This document shows, in pieces, positions 8,894 through 18,362 of a DNA stretch of 64,000 bases. The first letter of the stretch is position 1. Each line of letters opens with the position of its first letter. The DNA is from CAYPGJ01 sp964638515 (lineage in GTDB: Bacteria; Planctomycetota; Phycisphaerae; Phycisphaerales; UBA1924): the NCBI GenBank assembly GCA_964638515.1, contig CAZWZL010000005.1, forward strand, positions 21,110 through 85,109, read 5' to 3'. The notes below the pieces were generated by a model. The model did no database searches. It was not told the DNA's origin and saw only the letters and a program-made list of their open reading frames with translations. The translations under genes and the position numbers were made by a program.

Positions 8894-9817
8894 TCACGAT
8901 CCCGCTCCGGCGCTGGTCGTTGAGAACGAAAGCGACCCTTCGCCGTCTTCCGGCGGGAGCACGAGCGTGCCGACAGTCTCGCCGTGCGCGAGGCGCACGA
9001 GGCTCTCCGGCTCGTGCCAGGATGCGATCGCGGCCGGCGCCCCCGCCGCCCGAGCCGCGCGGAGCGCGCCACGCACCTTGGGGATCATGCCGTTGGCGAT
9101 CTCGCCGGAGGCGATCCTCGCTTCGATCTCCTCGCCGGTGAGCGTCGGCAGCACGCGCTTGTTGGCGTCGAACACGCCCGGCACGTCCGTGAGGAGGACG
9201 AGCATGCGCGCCGCGGAGATACCCGCGACCGCGGCCGCGGCGTCGTCGGCGTTGATGTTCAGGGCGCGCCCGTGCGGATCAGCGCCGACCGATGAGAACA
9301 CGGGCAGGAAGCCGGCCCGCAGCAACGCATCGACAAGCCGCGGAGACCCCCCCACCACCTTGCCCACGCGTCCCGGATCGAACGCGTACTGATCCGCCAC
9401 CTTGCAACGCGCCACGAAGCCGTCGGCGAGCGAAAGCCCGACCGCGGCGCACCCGCGCGAGGACAGTTCTCCAACCACGTGGGTGTTCACGATGCCCGCC
9501 AGCGTGGCGACCACCTCTTCGACATGCTCGGGCGGCGTGATGCGCACGCCGTCGCGCCGCTGAGACTGCAGCCCCGCGGCGGCCATGCGCCGGTCGACCA
9601 GCTTCCCCCCGCCGTGCACGAGAATGACGCCGGCTGACTCGGCGCGATGCAGCGCGGCCAGCGCATCGAACACCGGCGCCGCATCGGGATCGCGATCCAC
9701 GGCGGCGCCGCCGAGCTTTACGACCAGCGGTCGGGGAGATCCAAATTGCACGTCGGGGGTCGTCCGCATCTGTGTCTCTACGAAAGGCGAGTCTTCCAGC
9801 GAGTGGAAAGCGATCAC
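8894..9817 (-). CDS. argB: acetylglutamate kinase
   Basis: Phosphorylates N-acetylglutamate, the second step of arginine synthesis. Family motifs are the N-terminal LVVKLGGAAVD, the VHGGGKLVDRRM substrate loop, LNINADDAAAAVA and VLLTDVPGVFD. The start chosen is GTG at 9817, which overlaps the argC stop as GTGA with AGGAG ten bases upstream. An ATG at 9769 would remove 16 residues and also leaves a complete kinase, so the exact start is open. The residues before the ATG are not conserved, which is the argument against the longer form. Confidence 0.93.
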   Translation of the reverse strand: MIAFHSLEDSPFVETQMRTTPDVQFGSPRPLVVKLGGAAVDRDPDAAPVFDALAALHRAESAGVILVHGGGKLVDRRMAAAGLQSQRRDGVRITPPEHVEEVVATLAGIVNTHVVGELSSRGCAAVGLSLADGFVARCKVADQYAFDPGRVGKVVGGSPRLVDALLRAGFLPVFSSVGADPHGRALNINADDAAAAVAGISAARMLVLLTDVPGVFDANKRVLPTLTGEEIEARIASGEIANGMIPKVRGALRAARAAGAPAAIASWHEPESLVRLAHGETVGTLVLPPEDGEGSLSFSTTSAGAGS

Positions 9818-10863
9818 GATAGCGATGCTCCTTCGGGAAATCCGAACCGCACGTTCATGCACTGCACGGCCTGCCCGGCCGCGCCCTTCACCAGATTGTC
9901 AATCGCGCTCACCAGGATCAGGTGGCCGTCCTCGTCGGCGGCGAGCCCGATGTCGCAGCGGTTGGTCTGCCGGACGGCGCCGACGCTCGGCCAGCGTCCC
10001 TGGGGCAGCACGTTCACAAACGGCTCGTTCTGATAGGCCTCTTCCAGCAGGCGACGCACGGAGGCGCCGTCCCACGAGCCGATCAGCTCGACGTGGATGG
10101 TGGAGAGGATGCCGCGATCGAACGCTCCGAGGTGCGGCGTGAAATAGACCGGCCCGCTCACCTGCTCGCTGATCTCGGGCTGATGACGGTGCGAGAGCAC
10201 CTTGTAAGGCTGCAGGGACACTTCGCAGAAGTGCACGGTCTGAGAGGGCGTGCGCCCGGCGCCCGAGACTCCCGAGGTCGAATCGATGATCGGGCGACGC
10301 TCCCAGTCGATCGCGCCGGCCTGCGCGAGCGGGCGCAGCGGCAGGATGACCGAGGTGGGGTAGCAGCCTGCGCACGCGATGAGCGAGGCGCTCTTCAGCA
10401 CGGAGCGGTGGATCTCGGGGATTCCGTACACCGCGCGCTCAAGGAGGTCGGGCGAAGCGTGCTCGTGCCCGTAGGCCTTCGCGTACCGCGCGGCGTCGCG
10501 GAAGCGGAACGCCGCGGAGATGTCGATCACGACGACGCCCGCCTCGAGCAGATCTCGGGCGATCTGCTCGGACGCTTCGTGAGGCGTGGCGAGAAACGCG
10601 ACGTCGGGCTTGAGCGCCAGCGCACCGGCGAGCTCGTAGGGGCCGACGCGGAGATCGGTGGCACCGTGCAATCGCGGGTGCAGCTCGTCGAGGCGCGCCG
10701 GCGGCTCGTCGGCCACGCCCGCGCGCCGGAGCGAGCCGAACAGCCCCACCAACTCGACGCCGGGATGACGCAGCAACAGCATGGCCGCTTCAGCGCCGCT
10801 GTAGCCGCTTGCGCCAACGACGATCGCCCGGACCGCCGACAGACTCGCTTGGGTGTGGCTCAC
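9814..10863 (-). CDS. argC: N-acetyl-gamma-glutamyl-phosphate reductase
   Basis: NADPH-dependent reductase that makes N-acetylglutamate semialdehyde. The 349-residue protein shows the dinucleotide-binding motif VVGASGYSGAEA, the catalytic cysteine in ACAGCYPTSVIL and the histidine region KVLSHRHQPEISEQ. GTG at 10863 overlaps the argR stop (GTGA), pointing to translational coupling with the regulator. Both active-site blocks are intact. Confidence 0.96.
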   Translation of the reverse strand: MSHTQASLSAVRAIVVGASGYSGAEAAMLLLRHPGVELVGLFGSLRRAGVADEPPARLDELHPRLHGATDLRVGPYELAGALALKPDVAFLATPHEASEQIARDLLEAGVVVIDISAAFRFRDAARYAKAYGHEHASPDLLERAVYGIPEIHRSVLKSASLIACAGCYPTSVILPLRPLAQAGAIDWERRPIIDSTSGVSGAGRTPSQTVHFCEVSLQPYKVLSHRHQPEISEQVSGPVYFTPHLGAFDRGILSTIHVELIGSWDGASVRRLLEEAYQNEPFVNVLPQGRWPSVGAVRQTNRCDIGLAADEDGHLILVSAIDNLVKGAAGQAVQCMNVRFGFPEGASLS

Positions 10864-11318
10864 GCCAGCCCGGCCCCTTCGAGGAGCGTGCGGGAGAGCC
10901 GTCGAGCCTCACGCTCGGCGCGGGTGGCGATGAAGATCGTGTCGTCCCCGGCGATGGTGCCCAACGCCTCATCCAGCCCGGCGGCATCCATGGCCACCGC
11001 CAGCGACTGGGCGTGCCCCGTGCCGGTCCTGACCACCACGAGTTGTCCCGCCGCTTCTGCGCTCACGAGAAACTCCTGCAAGGCTCGCTCCAGCCCACGC
11101 TGGGCCGCTTCGCCGCTGTCGAACCCGATCTCGCCGGGCAGGGCGTAGCCCTCCGGCGTCTTGATCACGCCCAGCTCGCGCAGGTCCCGGGAGAGGGTGC
11201 CTTGCGTGACCTGGAACCCGTCCCGCTCGAGCAACGACCGCAGGGACTCCTGATTGGGGACGCGCGCCCGCCGGAGCGCGTCCAGAATCCGAGCCTGCCT
11301 GCGGGGTTTATCGAACAT
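10860..11318 (-). CDS. argR: arginine repressor ArgR
   Basis: Hexameric arginine-responsive repressor, 152 residues, which is the normal size. The N-terminal winged helix shows RRQARILDALRR and VTQGTLSRDLRELGVIK. The C-terminal oligomerisation and arginine-binding domain contains GTGHAQSLAVAMDAAGL followed by GTIAGDDTIFI. The ATG at 11318 matches the family start; ATG 11342 and TTG 11399 would add unconserved residues. The start lies only about seven bases downstream of a candidate -10, so the message may be leaderless. As first gene of the operon it probably regulates itself together with the biosynthetic genes. Confidence 0.93.
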   Translation of the reverse strand: MFDKPRRQARILDALRRARVPNQESLRSLLERDGFQVTQGTLSRDLRELGVIKTPEGYALPGEIGFDSGEAAQRGLERALQEFLVSAEAAGQLVVVRTGTGHAQSLAVAMDAAGLDEALGTIAGDDTIFIATRAEREARRLSRTLLEGAGLA

Positions 11319-11324
11319 CGCATA

Positions 11325-11353
11325 ATCATTACTTGAGCGCATATAAATGTCAA
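11325..11353 (-). promoter_or_regulatory. promoter of the arginine operon with AT-rich operator region
   Basis: A perfect -35 TTGACA (11353-11348) is followed after 17 bases by AATGAT (11330-11325); the expected start point coincides with the argR ATG. The stretch is unusually AT-rich for this DNA and contains ATTTATATGCG and ATGATTATGCG, which resemble ARG-box half sites, so autoregulation by ArgR is likely but not proven. Confidence 0.5.
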
Positions 11354-11395
11354 TCCGGCGGGCCTCTCCGGAACCGGTTTCCCCGCCCATTTCTC

Positions 11396-13399
11396 TCAAT
11401 CTCCCAGCAGACCCCGAGCCACCGCCGCCGAGACGGCCGCCTCGCCGGGCTCGGGCGTGGCCCCGCTCAGCTGACGGTTAAGCAGGCTGGCGTACCGCCC
11501 GCCCGCCCGGAGCAGCTCGTCGTGCGAGCCGGCCTCGACGATGCGGCCCGCTTCGAGCACCACGATCCGGTCCGCGTGGCGGACGGTCGATAGGCGGTGC
11601 GCGATCACGAAGCACGTCCGCCCGCGCATCAGCGTCGCGAGGCTCTCCTGGATCAACGCCTCGCTTTCCGCGTCGAGATTGCTCGTGGCTTCGTCCAGGA
11701 TGAGAATCCGCGGGTCGGCCAGGATCGCGCGGGCGATCGCGATGCGTTGCTTCTGGCCGCCCGAGAGGCGCACGCCCCTCTCCCCCACCAGCGTGGCATA
11801 CCGCTTGGGGAGGGCGTCGATGAACTCGCCCGCGTTGGCGGCGAAGGCCGCGTCGCGCACTTCCGCGTCCGTCGCTCCCGGGCGCGCATATCGGATGTTG
11901 TCGGCCACCGTCCCATCGAAGAGGAACACGTCTTGCTCGACGACGCCGAGAAACGCACGGTACGAGCGCGTGTCGACGGTGGTGAGGTCGATCCCGTCGA
12001 GACGGACCGCGCCCCGCGTCGGGTCATAGAACCGCGCGATGAGATTGCACAGCGTCGTCTTGCCGGCGCCGCTCGGCCCAACCAGCGCGATCACCTCGCC
12101 CGCCGATACGTCCAGATCGATGTCCTGCAGCACGAGCTGGCCCGGCTCGCCCTTCGCGTTCTTTGGGTATGCGAACGAGAGCCGTTCGAGCGTGATTCGA
12201 CCGCTGATGTCATGCGCGTCCAGCGCGATGAGCCGCGACCCATCCGGCCGCTCGAATTCACGGGGCTCGTCGAAGAGGTCAAGCACGCGATCGAAGCCGG
12301 CCAGGTTGGTCTGGACGCTCGTTGCCGTGGAGGCGAGCGTTTCCAGAGGGCCGAGCAGCATGAGCAGGTAGGCTGTGAACATCATCACATCGCCGATCGT
12401 GAGCGAGCCGTCGAGCACGCGCAGCCCGCCGTAGACGAGCACGCCCACCGAGGCGAACGGGATCAGGGCCTGCCACGCGATGTCGATGGCTCGCGACCAC
12501 CACCACGCGAGAATCTCCTGGCGCGCCATCAGATGATTGGTCCGGACAAACGACCCGGCCTCGCCCGCCTCGCGCCCGAACGCGCGGACCACGCGCATCC
12601 CGCCGAACACCTCCGTGGTGTGTGCGTCGAGCCCCTGGCGGGTGCCGCGGATGTCCTTGTAGACCGGCCGGATGCGCGCGATCCAGGTTCGATGCGTCAC
12701 CCAGATGGCCGGCAGCAGCAGCAGCGCGCCCGCCAGCAGCAGCCAGTCCACGATCGCCAGCGCGATCATCGTTCCGGTGAGCTGCACGACCGCGCGCCAC
12801 GGGTTGTACACGAGCGAGAACAGCAGTTCTCCCGTGCCTCCGGCGTCCTCGCGCAGCAGGCTTGCGGCGCCACCGCTCTTGAGGGAGTACACGCGATGCA
12901 GCGGCAAACGCACGGCGTGCTCGAACGCCTTGCGCCGCAACGATACCTGCACTCGCTTGGTGAGTCGCGTGGTCTGCCATCGGCCCCACATGCCCACGAC
13001 GATGGACACGCTGGAGAGCGCGACGAGCGCGCCGCCGATCCACCAGAGGAGCGTCTGGCGGCTCGCGTCGCGCGGGACCCACGCCGGGAGCCCGGCAGGC
13101 CCGGGATGGTCGGTCAGCACGTAGTCGATCACCACCTTCGTCGACGCGGGCATCGCCAGCGCGATGATTGTCGCCACCGAGAGCGTCCCCAGTGAAGCGA
13201 TCATCGTTGGTCTATGCTCGCCCAGCAGACGCCAAAACGCGCGGAACAGCGTGAAGAACGATCGCGTTCGTCTCGTCTTCTGATCCTTCTCCTCCGTGGA
13301 AAACCCGTCGAGCACGTTGGCGCCGGCGCGGATGCGGTCTCGGCGCGCCGTGAGATAGTCACGGAATCGTCGGCGGCTGCTGGTCGGAACGGAAGCCAT
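11396..13399 (-). CDS. ABC exporter with fused membrane and ATPase domains
   Basis: Half-transporter of 667 residues in the MsbA/lipid-and-drug exporter group. Residues about 60-370 form the six-helix membrane domain. The ATPase domain has Walker A GPSGAGKTTLCN (441-452), signature RLSGGQKQRIAIARA, Walker B ILILDEATSNLD and the H-loop at 601. It probably works as a homodimer, since no partner gene is adjacent. The cargo cannot be told from sequence; lipid A core, other lipids or drugs are options. A TACGAT hexamer seven bases before the ATG and no ribosome site suggest a leaderless message. It is divergent from the BaiN gene. Confidence 0.9.
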   Translation of the reverse strand: MASVPTSSRRRFRDYLTARRDRIRAGANVLDGFSTEEKDQKTRRTRSFFTLFRAFWRLLGEHRPTMIASLGTLSVATIIALAMPASTKVVIDYVLTDHPGPAGLPAWVPRDASRQTLLWWIGGALVALSSVSIVVGMWGRWQTTRLTKRVQVSLRRKAFEHAVRLPLHRVYSLKSGGAASLLREDAGGTGELLFSLVYNPWRAVVQLTGTMIALAIVDWLLLAGALLLLPAIWVTHRTWIARIRPVYKDIRGTRQGLDAHTTEVFGGMRVVRAFGREAGEAGSFVRTNHLMARQEILAWWWSRAIDIAWQALIPFASVGVLVYGGLRVLDGSLTIGDVMMFTAYLLMLLGPLETLASTATSVQTNLAGFDRVLDLFDEPREFERPDGSRLIALDAHDISGRITLERLSFAYPKNAKGEPGQLVLQDIDLDVSAGEVIALVGPSGAGKTTLCNLIARFYDPTRGAVRLDGIDLTTVDTRSYRAFLGVVEQDVFLFDGTVADNIRYARPGATDAEVRDAAFAANAGEFIDALPKRYATLVGERGVRLSGGQKQRIAIARAILADPRILILDEATSNLDAESEALIQESLATLMRGRTCFVIAHRLSTVRHADRIVVLEAGRIVEAGSHDELLRAGGRYASLLNRQLSGATPEPGEAAVSAAVARGLLGD

Positions 13400-13461
13400 G
13401 GCGTGGATCGTAGGGCTCCCGCGCACGGGCCCGCCCGCTCTTCGTACCATCGATCCCAGCC
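13400..13461. promoter_or_regulatory. back-to-back promoters between ABC exporter and BaiN genes
   Basis: In this 62-base gap the minus strand carries TACGAT (13412-13407), seven bases before the exporter ATG, and the plus strand carries TACCAT (13445-13450), eleven bases before the GTG of the flavoprotein. The two -10-like elements are 32 bases apart, so their upstream regions must overlap. Confidence 0.4.
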
Positions 13462-14775
13462 GTGAGTTTCAAGCGACCTGGCGAGCATGTGGACGTGGCC
13501 GTGATCGGCGCCGGCGCCGCGGGCCTCATGTGCGCCATCACCGCGGGGCGCGAGGCGCGCCGGCTGGGCGTAACCGATGCGCGCATCGTCGCGATGGACG
13601 GGGCGCGCACGCTCGGCGCGAAGATCCTCGTTGCGGGCGGCGGACGATGCAACGTGACGCATCATGCGGTGGACGAGTCGGCGTATGCCGGTTCGACGGG
13701 CCCGGCCATTCGCAAGGTGCTGCGCCGGTTCGGCGTCCCGCAGGCCGTGCAGTTCTTCCATGAACTCGGCGTCGAACTCAAGCGCGAAGACACCGGAAAG
13801 CTGTTCCCGGTTTCCGACTCGGCGCGTGATGTGCTGAACGCCTTGCTTCTGGCTGCGCACGACGCCGGCGCGCGCATCGAGCACCCTTGGCGTGTCGATT
13901 CGGTGGAGCCCGACGGGGATGGCTTTCTTCTGACGCACGAGAGCGAGGAGGCCGAGCCTCGACGGCTCCGGGCGCGCCGCGTCGTGCTGGCCACCGGCGG
14001 TCTGTCGCTGCCGAAATCCGGTTCCGATGGCCGAGGGCTTGAGATCGCTCGCGCTCTGGGCCTAAAGACCACCCCCCGCCTGTTCCCCGCACTCGTGCCG
14101 CTGACGCTCCCGCGCGACCACTTCCTGTGTCAGCTGTCGGGCGTGACCGTTCCCGCGACGATCTCCGTTCGCGCGGGCGCCGGCAAGCGGCTGGTCTCCT
14201 TCACCAACTCGACCCTCCTGACCCACTTCGGTCTATCCGGCCCCAGCGTGCTGGACGCCTCGCGGTATTACCTGGTGGCGCGCGCACACGACCCGGAAGC
14301 ATCGCTCGAAATATCTTTCTTCCCCGAAGAGACGACCGAGAGCCTGGACGCCCGATTGACCGCCCTCGGGGGCTCCGGGCCCCTCGCCCTGCTGCGTGAA
14401 CGGCTCCCAGAGCGTCTGGCGCGAGCCCTGTGCCTGCACGCCGGCGTCGACCCGGTTGAACCCGGGGGCTCGATCCGGCGCGACGGGCGTCGCTCGCTCG
14501 CTTCGGCGTGCACGGCGCTCCGCGTTCCGATCACCGGAGACCGGGGCTACACGTACGCCGAAGTCACGGCGGGCGGGGTGCCGCTGTCGGAGGTGCGGCT
14601 CGAGTCGATGGAATCTCGATTGCGCCCCGGGCTTCACCTGATCGGGGAGATCTGCGACGTGGACGGACGGATCGGGGGGTTCAACTTCCAATGGGCGTGG
14701 GCGTCCGGATTTGTGGCGGGCGCGGCGCTCGGTCGGGCGGTGGCGGACGATCGCGCGACGTCGATCGGTTGCTGA
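13462..14775 (+). CDS. BaiN/HI0933-type NAD(P)/FAD-dependent oxidoreductase
   Basis: Flavoprotein of 437 residues in the HI0933-like family. The N-terminal FAD loop is VIGAGAAGLMCA; the family block AKILVAGGGRCNVTH is complete, and the C-terminal stretch CDVDGRIGGFNFQWAWASG is the second FAD signature. Members are often annotated as aminoacetone oxidases or BaiN, but a physiological substrate is not established for most. GTG at 13462 was chosen because it is the first usable start and places the FAD loop at residue 15. It stands alone, divergent from the ABC exporter and 87 bases before the antiporter. Confidence 0.88.
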   Translation: MSFKRPGEHVDVAVIGAGAAGLMCAITAGREARRLGVTDARIVAMDGARTLGAKILVAGGGRCNVTHHAVDESAYAGSTGPAIRKVLRRFGVPQAVQFFHELGVELKREDTGKLFPVSDSARDVLNALLLAAHDAGARIEHPWRVDSVEPDGDGFLLTHESEEAEPRRLRARRVVLATGGLSLPKSGSDGRGLEIARALGLKTTPRLFPALVPLTLPRDHFLCQLSGVTVPATISVRAGAGKRLVSFTNSTLLTHFGLSGPSVLDASRYYLVARAHDPEASLEISFFPEETTESLDARLTALGGSGPLALLRERLPERLARALCLHAGVDPVEPGGSIRRDGRRSLASACTALRVPITGDRGYTYAEVTAGGVPLSEVRLESMESRLRPGLHLIGEICDVDGRIGGFNFQWAWASGFVAGAALGRAVADDRATSIGC

Positions 14776-14862
14776 GCGCCGAAAACCCGCCATGATGGCG
14801 GACATCGGCGGGCGCGACACGCCCCCGACGCACAGCGAGCCCTCTCGGAGCCAACGGAACGT

Positions 14863-16707
14863 ATGCCGGAATCCACGCTCATCGCGTTTGCCGCGGTTCT
14901 GGTGTTCGGCGTCGGCGCCCAGTGGCTCTCATGGCGCATTCGTGTGCCATCGATTCTCACGCTGCTGATCGCGGGCTTTCTCGCGGGGCGGGCCGGGCTG
15001 GTGGACCCGGACGCGCTGCTTGGAGATCTGCTCATCCCGATTGTGTCGCTCTCGGTCGCCCTGATTCTCTATGAGGGTGGGCTGACGTTGCGGTTTTCGG
15101 AGCTCACGCGCGGCGCCGCGGCGGTGCGGAATCTGGTCACGATCGGCGCGGGGGTGACGTGGATTCTCGCGGCGATTGCCGCGAAGTTGACGCTGCCGTT
15201 TGGCTGGGAGTTGTCGCTGCTGTTCGGCGCGGTGCTGGTGGTCACGGGGCCCACGGTGATCATCCCGCTGCTGCAGTTCATTCGACCGACGGGAGCGGTG
15301 GGGCCGGTGCTCAAGTGGGAGGGCATCGTGATCGACCCGATCGGCGCGATGCTGGCGGTGCTGGTGTTCGAGGGCGTCACGGCGGGCGTGACGGGGGCGG
15401 GCGGGGCGGTGAGCATTCTGGTCGTCGCGGTGAAGACGATCGCCGTTGGCACGATCGTCGGGTTCCTGGCCGGGCGGTTGCTGGCCTTCGTGCTCTCACG
15501 CTTTCTTGTTCCGGAGCAGCTCGAGAATCCGCTCTCGCTGATGATCGTCACCGCCGCATTTGCGATCTCCAACGAGATGCAGCACGAGTCGGGGCTCTTT
15601 GCCGCGACGGTGATGGGACTGACGCTTGCCAACCAGAAGCGGGCCGAGATCCGCCACATCGTGGATTTCAAGGAGAATCTGCGCGTTCTCCTGATCGCGG
15701 CTTTGTTCATCCTGCTGGCCGCCAGATTGAGTTGGAGCGACGTACAGTCGCTGCTCAAGCCGGGCGTTTTCGCGTTCCTGACGATCCTGGTGATCGTGGT
15801 GCGGCCCGCGTGCGTGCTGCTGTCCACGATGCGTTCGGCGCTTTCGTGGCGAGAGCGTGTGTTTCTCATGGCCATGGCGCCCAGAGGCATCGTGGCCGCG
15901 TCCATCGCGGCCGTGTTCGGCATTCGGCTGGAGGAAGTGGGCATCGAGAACGCGGCTCTGCTCACGCCGTTCACGTTCGCGGTCATCATCGGCTCGGTTG
16001 CCCTGTACGGGCTCACCTCCCGCCCGATCGCGAAACGACTGGGGCTCGCCGAGCCGAATCCTCAGGGCGTCATCATCGTCGGAGCGCATCGCTGGGCGCG
16101 GGACATCGCGGCCGCGCTGCGGCAGGCGGGCATCCGTACGTTGCTCGTGGACAACAACCGGGCCAATTCGCGCGCCGCCCGGGCCGCGGAGCTGCCGATT
16201 CATTCCGCGAACATTCTGGACGAGTCGCTGCTCGACGAGATCGATCTCGGCGGCATGGGCCGGCTGGTGGCGCTGACCGCGAACGATCTCGTCAACGTGA
16301 TGGCGTGCCAGCGATTCATCCGCGTGCTCGGTCGCGAGAACGTCTTTCAGCTCGCGGGCCAGGCAGAGCCCAACGAGGCCAAGGGACACGGCTCGCAGCC
16401 GCACGGGCGAAGGCTCTTCTCGCCGGAATCGTCGTATCGGGAGATCGATCGCGCGCTCCTCGCGGGCGGGGAGGTGCGGTCCATTCCGTCTCCCACCTCG
16501 GAACGCCTGGAAGGTCTTCTTGCGGAGCAGGGCCCGAGGATCACCCCGATGTTCCTCATCAATTCGAAGAAGCGTGTGCGGGTGCTCACCGGGAGCGAAG
16601 AGATCGATCCGCTCGCCACCGACACGTTGATCGCGCTCACGCCCCGCGAGCTTTTGGCGCGCGTTGATTCGCTGCCGGAGCCGGCATCCGACTCGCCCGT
16701 CACGTGA
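14863..16707 (+). CDS. NhaP/CPA1-type cation:proton antiporter with TrkA-N domain
   Basis: Inner-membrane Na+(K+)/H+ antiporter, 614 residues. Residues about 1-390 carry a dozen membrane segments; TGPTVIIPLLQ and EGIVIDPIGAMLAVLVFE resemble the ion-binding helices of the family. Residues about 395-510 form a TrkA-N (RCK) nucleotide-binding domain with GAHRWARDIAAALR and LLVDNNRANS, suggesting control by NAD(H) or another nucleotide. A further cytosolic part follows to the end. The ATG is preceded by GGAG at a rather long spacing. The gene ends in an 8-base overlap with the convergent phosphatase gene. Confidence 0.9.
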   Translation: MPESTLIAFAAVLVFGVGAQWLSWRIRVPSILTLLIAGFLAGRAGLVDPDALLGDLLIPIVSLSVALILYEGGLTLRFSELTRGAAAVRNLVTIGAGVTWILAAIAAKLTLPFGWELSLLFGAVLVVTGPTVIIPLLQFIRPTGAVGPVLKWEGIVIDPIGAMLAVLVFEGVTAGVTGAGGAVSILVVAVKTIAVGTIVGFLAGRLLAFVLSRFLVPEQLENPLSLMIVTAAFAISNEMQHESGLFAATVMGLTLANQKRAEIRHIVDFKENLRVLLIAALFILLAARLSWSDVQSLLKPGVFAFLTILVIVVRPACVLLSTMRSALSWRERVFLMAMAPRGIVAASIAAVFGIRLEEVGIENAALLTPFTFAVIIGSVALYGLTSRPIAKRLGLAEPNPQGVIIVGAHRWARDIAAALRQAGIRTLLVDNNRANSRAARAAELPIHSANILDESLLDEIDLGGMGRLVALTANDLVNVMACQRFIRVLGRENVFQLAGQAEPNEAKGHGSQPHGRRLFSPESSYREIDRALLAGGEVRSIPSPTSERLEGLLAEQGPRITPMFLINSKKRVRVLTGSEEIDPLATDTLIALTPRELLARVDSLPEPASDSPVT

Positions 16708-18319
16708 CGCGCACGACGACCAGCGTCGTGTCGTCGGTCCGTCGGTTCAGGCCCACAAACCGCCGATTCTCCCAGACGATGTGATCGGCCACGCGCTCGG
16801 CGCTGGGATCGGCCTCCAGACGCAACGATTCCTCGAGGGCTCGCCGGACCCGAGCTTTGCCGTACTTCTCACCGTCGAAGTTCATGCTGTCGCTCAGCCC
16901 GTCGGTGTACGCGAGCAGCGTGTCGCCGGGGCGCAGGTCGACGATGCCCCGGTCGTACGTCTGGCTCGCGTCCACGCCGACCACCATCCCGCCGACGCTG
17001 AGCTCGGAAACGTCCCACTGCCCCGAGCGCCCCGGGCGCGCCAGGAGCGGTGACTCGTGCCCCGCGTTGCAGTAGGTCAGGCGAAGCGTGTCCGGGTTGA
17101 CGACACCGTAAAACAACGTGGCGAACTCATTGTCCAACGTGTCGCGCACGAGCGCCTGATTCACGCGGGCCACGGCCTCGTTGAGGTCGTACACGTCCTG
17201 CGCGTAGGCCCGGAGAAACGCCCGCACGGCAGACATGAGCAGCGCCGCGGCGACGCCCTTGCCGACGACGTCTCCCACCACGAGCCCGACGTGACCTCCG
17301 AGCTCGATGAAGTCGTAAAAATCGCCCGAGAGATCGAATGAAGGGATGGCGCGCGCCGCGATCTGGAGTCTCCCGGCGCGCGGCGCGGAACGAGGGAGCA
17401 TCCGGCGCTGCACCTCGGCCGCCAGTCGAACCTGCCGTTGCACCACAAGGTGCTCGCGCTCCGTTTCGAGAAGGCGCGAGCTTGCGAGCGCGGCCGCGCT
17501 CTGCTCGGCAATGGCCTTGAAAAGCCCGCGCTCGCCCGCCGTGTACTTGCGGGGCCTGTGCGTGAACAGCCGCATGACTCCCAGCGGCTTTCCGCCGAAG
17601 ACCATCCCGGCGCTGATCATGCTGGCGAGTCCCTCGCGGATTCGAAGGTCTGTTTGCGGCGCGTCACGATCGCGCAGCAGATCCTCAACCACGACCACCT
17701 CGCCGCGCAACGCCGATACGTCGGGAACGTCTCCCACGCCCACGGTGGATGCTTGGGAGACGTAATCGCGGCTCAGCCCACACCAGGCTCGAAGGGTGAG
17801 TCGCTGACCGCTGTCATCAAGCACGCGGAGCGCGCCGGCGTCCGCGCCGAGCATCTCGGCCGCGGAGCGGATCGCCACATCGAGAAGCGCATTGGTGTCT
17901 GAGGCGCCGACCAGCAGGCCCGAGAGCCGGCGCAGCACTTCGAGTTCCTCGACGCGATGCCGCAGTTGCAGCTCGCGCTCGCACACCTCGCTCACGATCG
18001 ACGCGAGAAGCGTGAGGAATCGCTCCACGCCCGCTCGATCGGGCGCCGGCGAAGCCTCACCCGGAATGGCGAGCGTGCCCAGGAGCCCGGTTGAAAGAGC
18101 CAGCGGCACGGCGAACGCATCACCTTCGTCCAGCACCGCGACGCCGCCGTCGCCTTCCAGCGCCCACGGCTCACCCTGGGCCGAGCGACTGACGATCACC
18201 CGTCCGCTCGGATCACGCAGTCGCACGGGTGTGCCCGTGACGCCGCTGACGGAATCGCAGAGCGCGGCCAGCGAGCCGTCGGTAAGAAAATCGGTGATTG
18301 ACAGTCGCGTTTCGCTCAT
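16700..18319 (-). CDS. GAF-domain SpoIIE/PP2C-type serine phosphatase
   Basis: Signalling phosphatase of 539 residues, likely cytosolic. Residues 1-90 resemble a PocR-like or other sensory module (PVRLRDPSGRVIV). Residues about 140-290 are a GAF domain. The C-terminal PP2C/SpoIIE domain shows DLSGDFYDFIEL and VVGDVVGKGVAAAL, whose aspartates bind metal, plus LLAYTDGLSDSMN. Such proteins usually dephosphorylate anti-anti-sigma factors in partner-switching systems; no kinase or antagonist is next to it. It lies 43 bases downstream of the exported TPR gene, so the two may be co-transcribed. The gene end shares an 8-base palindrome with the antiporter gene. Confidence 0.88.
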   Translation of the reverse strand: MSETRLSITDFLTDGSLAALCDSVSGVTGTPVRLRDPSGRVIVSRSAQGEPWALEGDGGVAVLDEGDAFAVPLALSTGLLGTLAIPGEASPAPDRAGVERFLTLLASIVSEVCERELQLRHRVEELEVLRRLSGLLVGASDTNALLDVAIRSAAEMLGADAGALRVLDDSGQRLTLRAWCGLSRDYVSQASTVGVGDVPDVSALRGEVVVVEDLLRDRDAPQTDLRIREGLASMISAGMVFGGKPLGVMRLFTHRPRKYTAGERGLFKAIAEQSAAALASSRLLETEREHLVVQRQVRLAAEVQRRMLPRSAPRAGRLQIAARAIPSFDLSGDFYDFIELGGHVGLVVGDVVGKGVAAALLMSAVRAFLRAYAQDVYDLNEAVARVNQALVRDTLDNEFATLFYGVVNPDTLRLTYCNAGHESPLLARPGRSGQWDVSELSVGGMVVGVDASQTYDRGIVDLRPGDTLLAYTDGLSDSMNFDGEKYGKARVRRALEESLRLEADPSAERVADHIVWENRRFVGLNRRTDDTTLVVVRVT

Positions 18320-18362
18320 CCCGGCCGGTCCGCATCAACGAGGACGAGCGCCCACAGGCCCA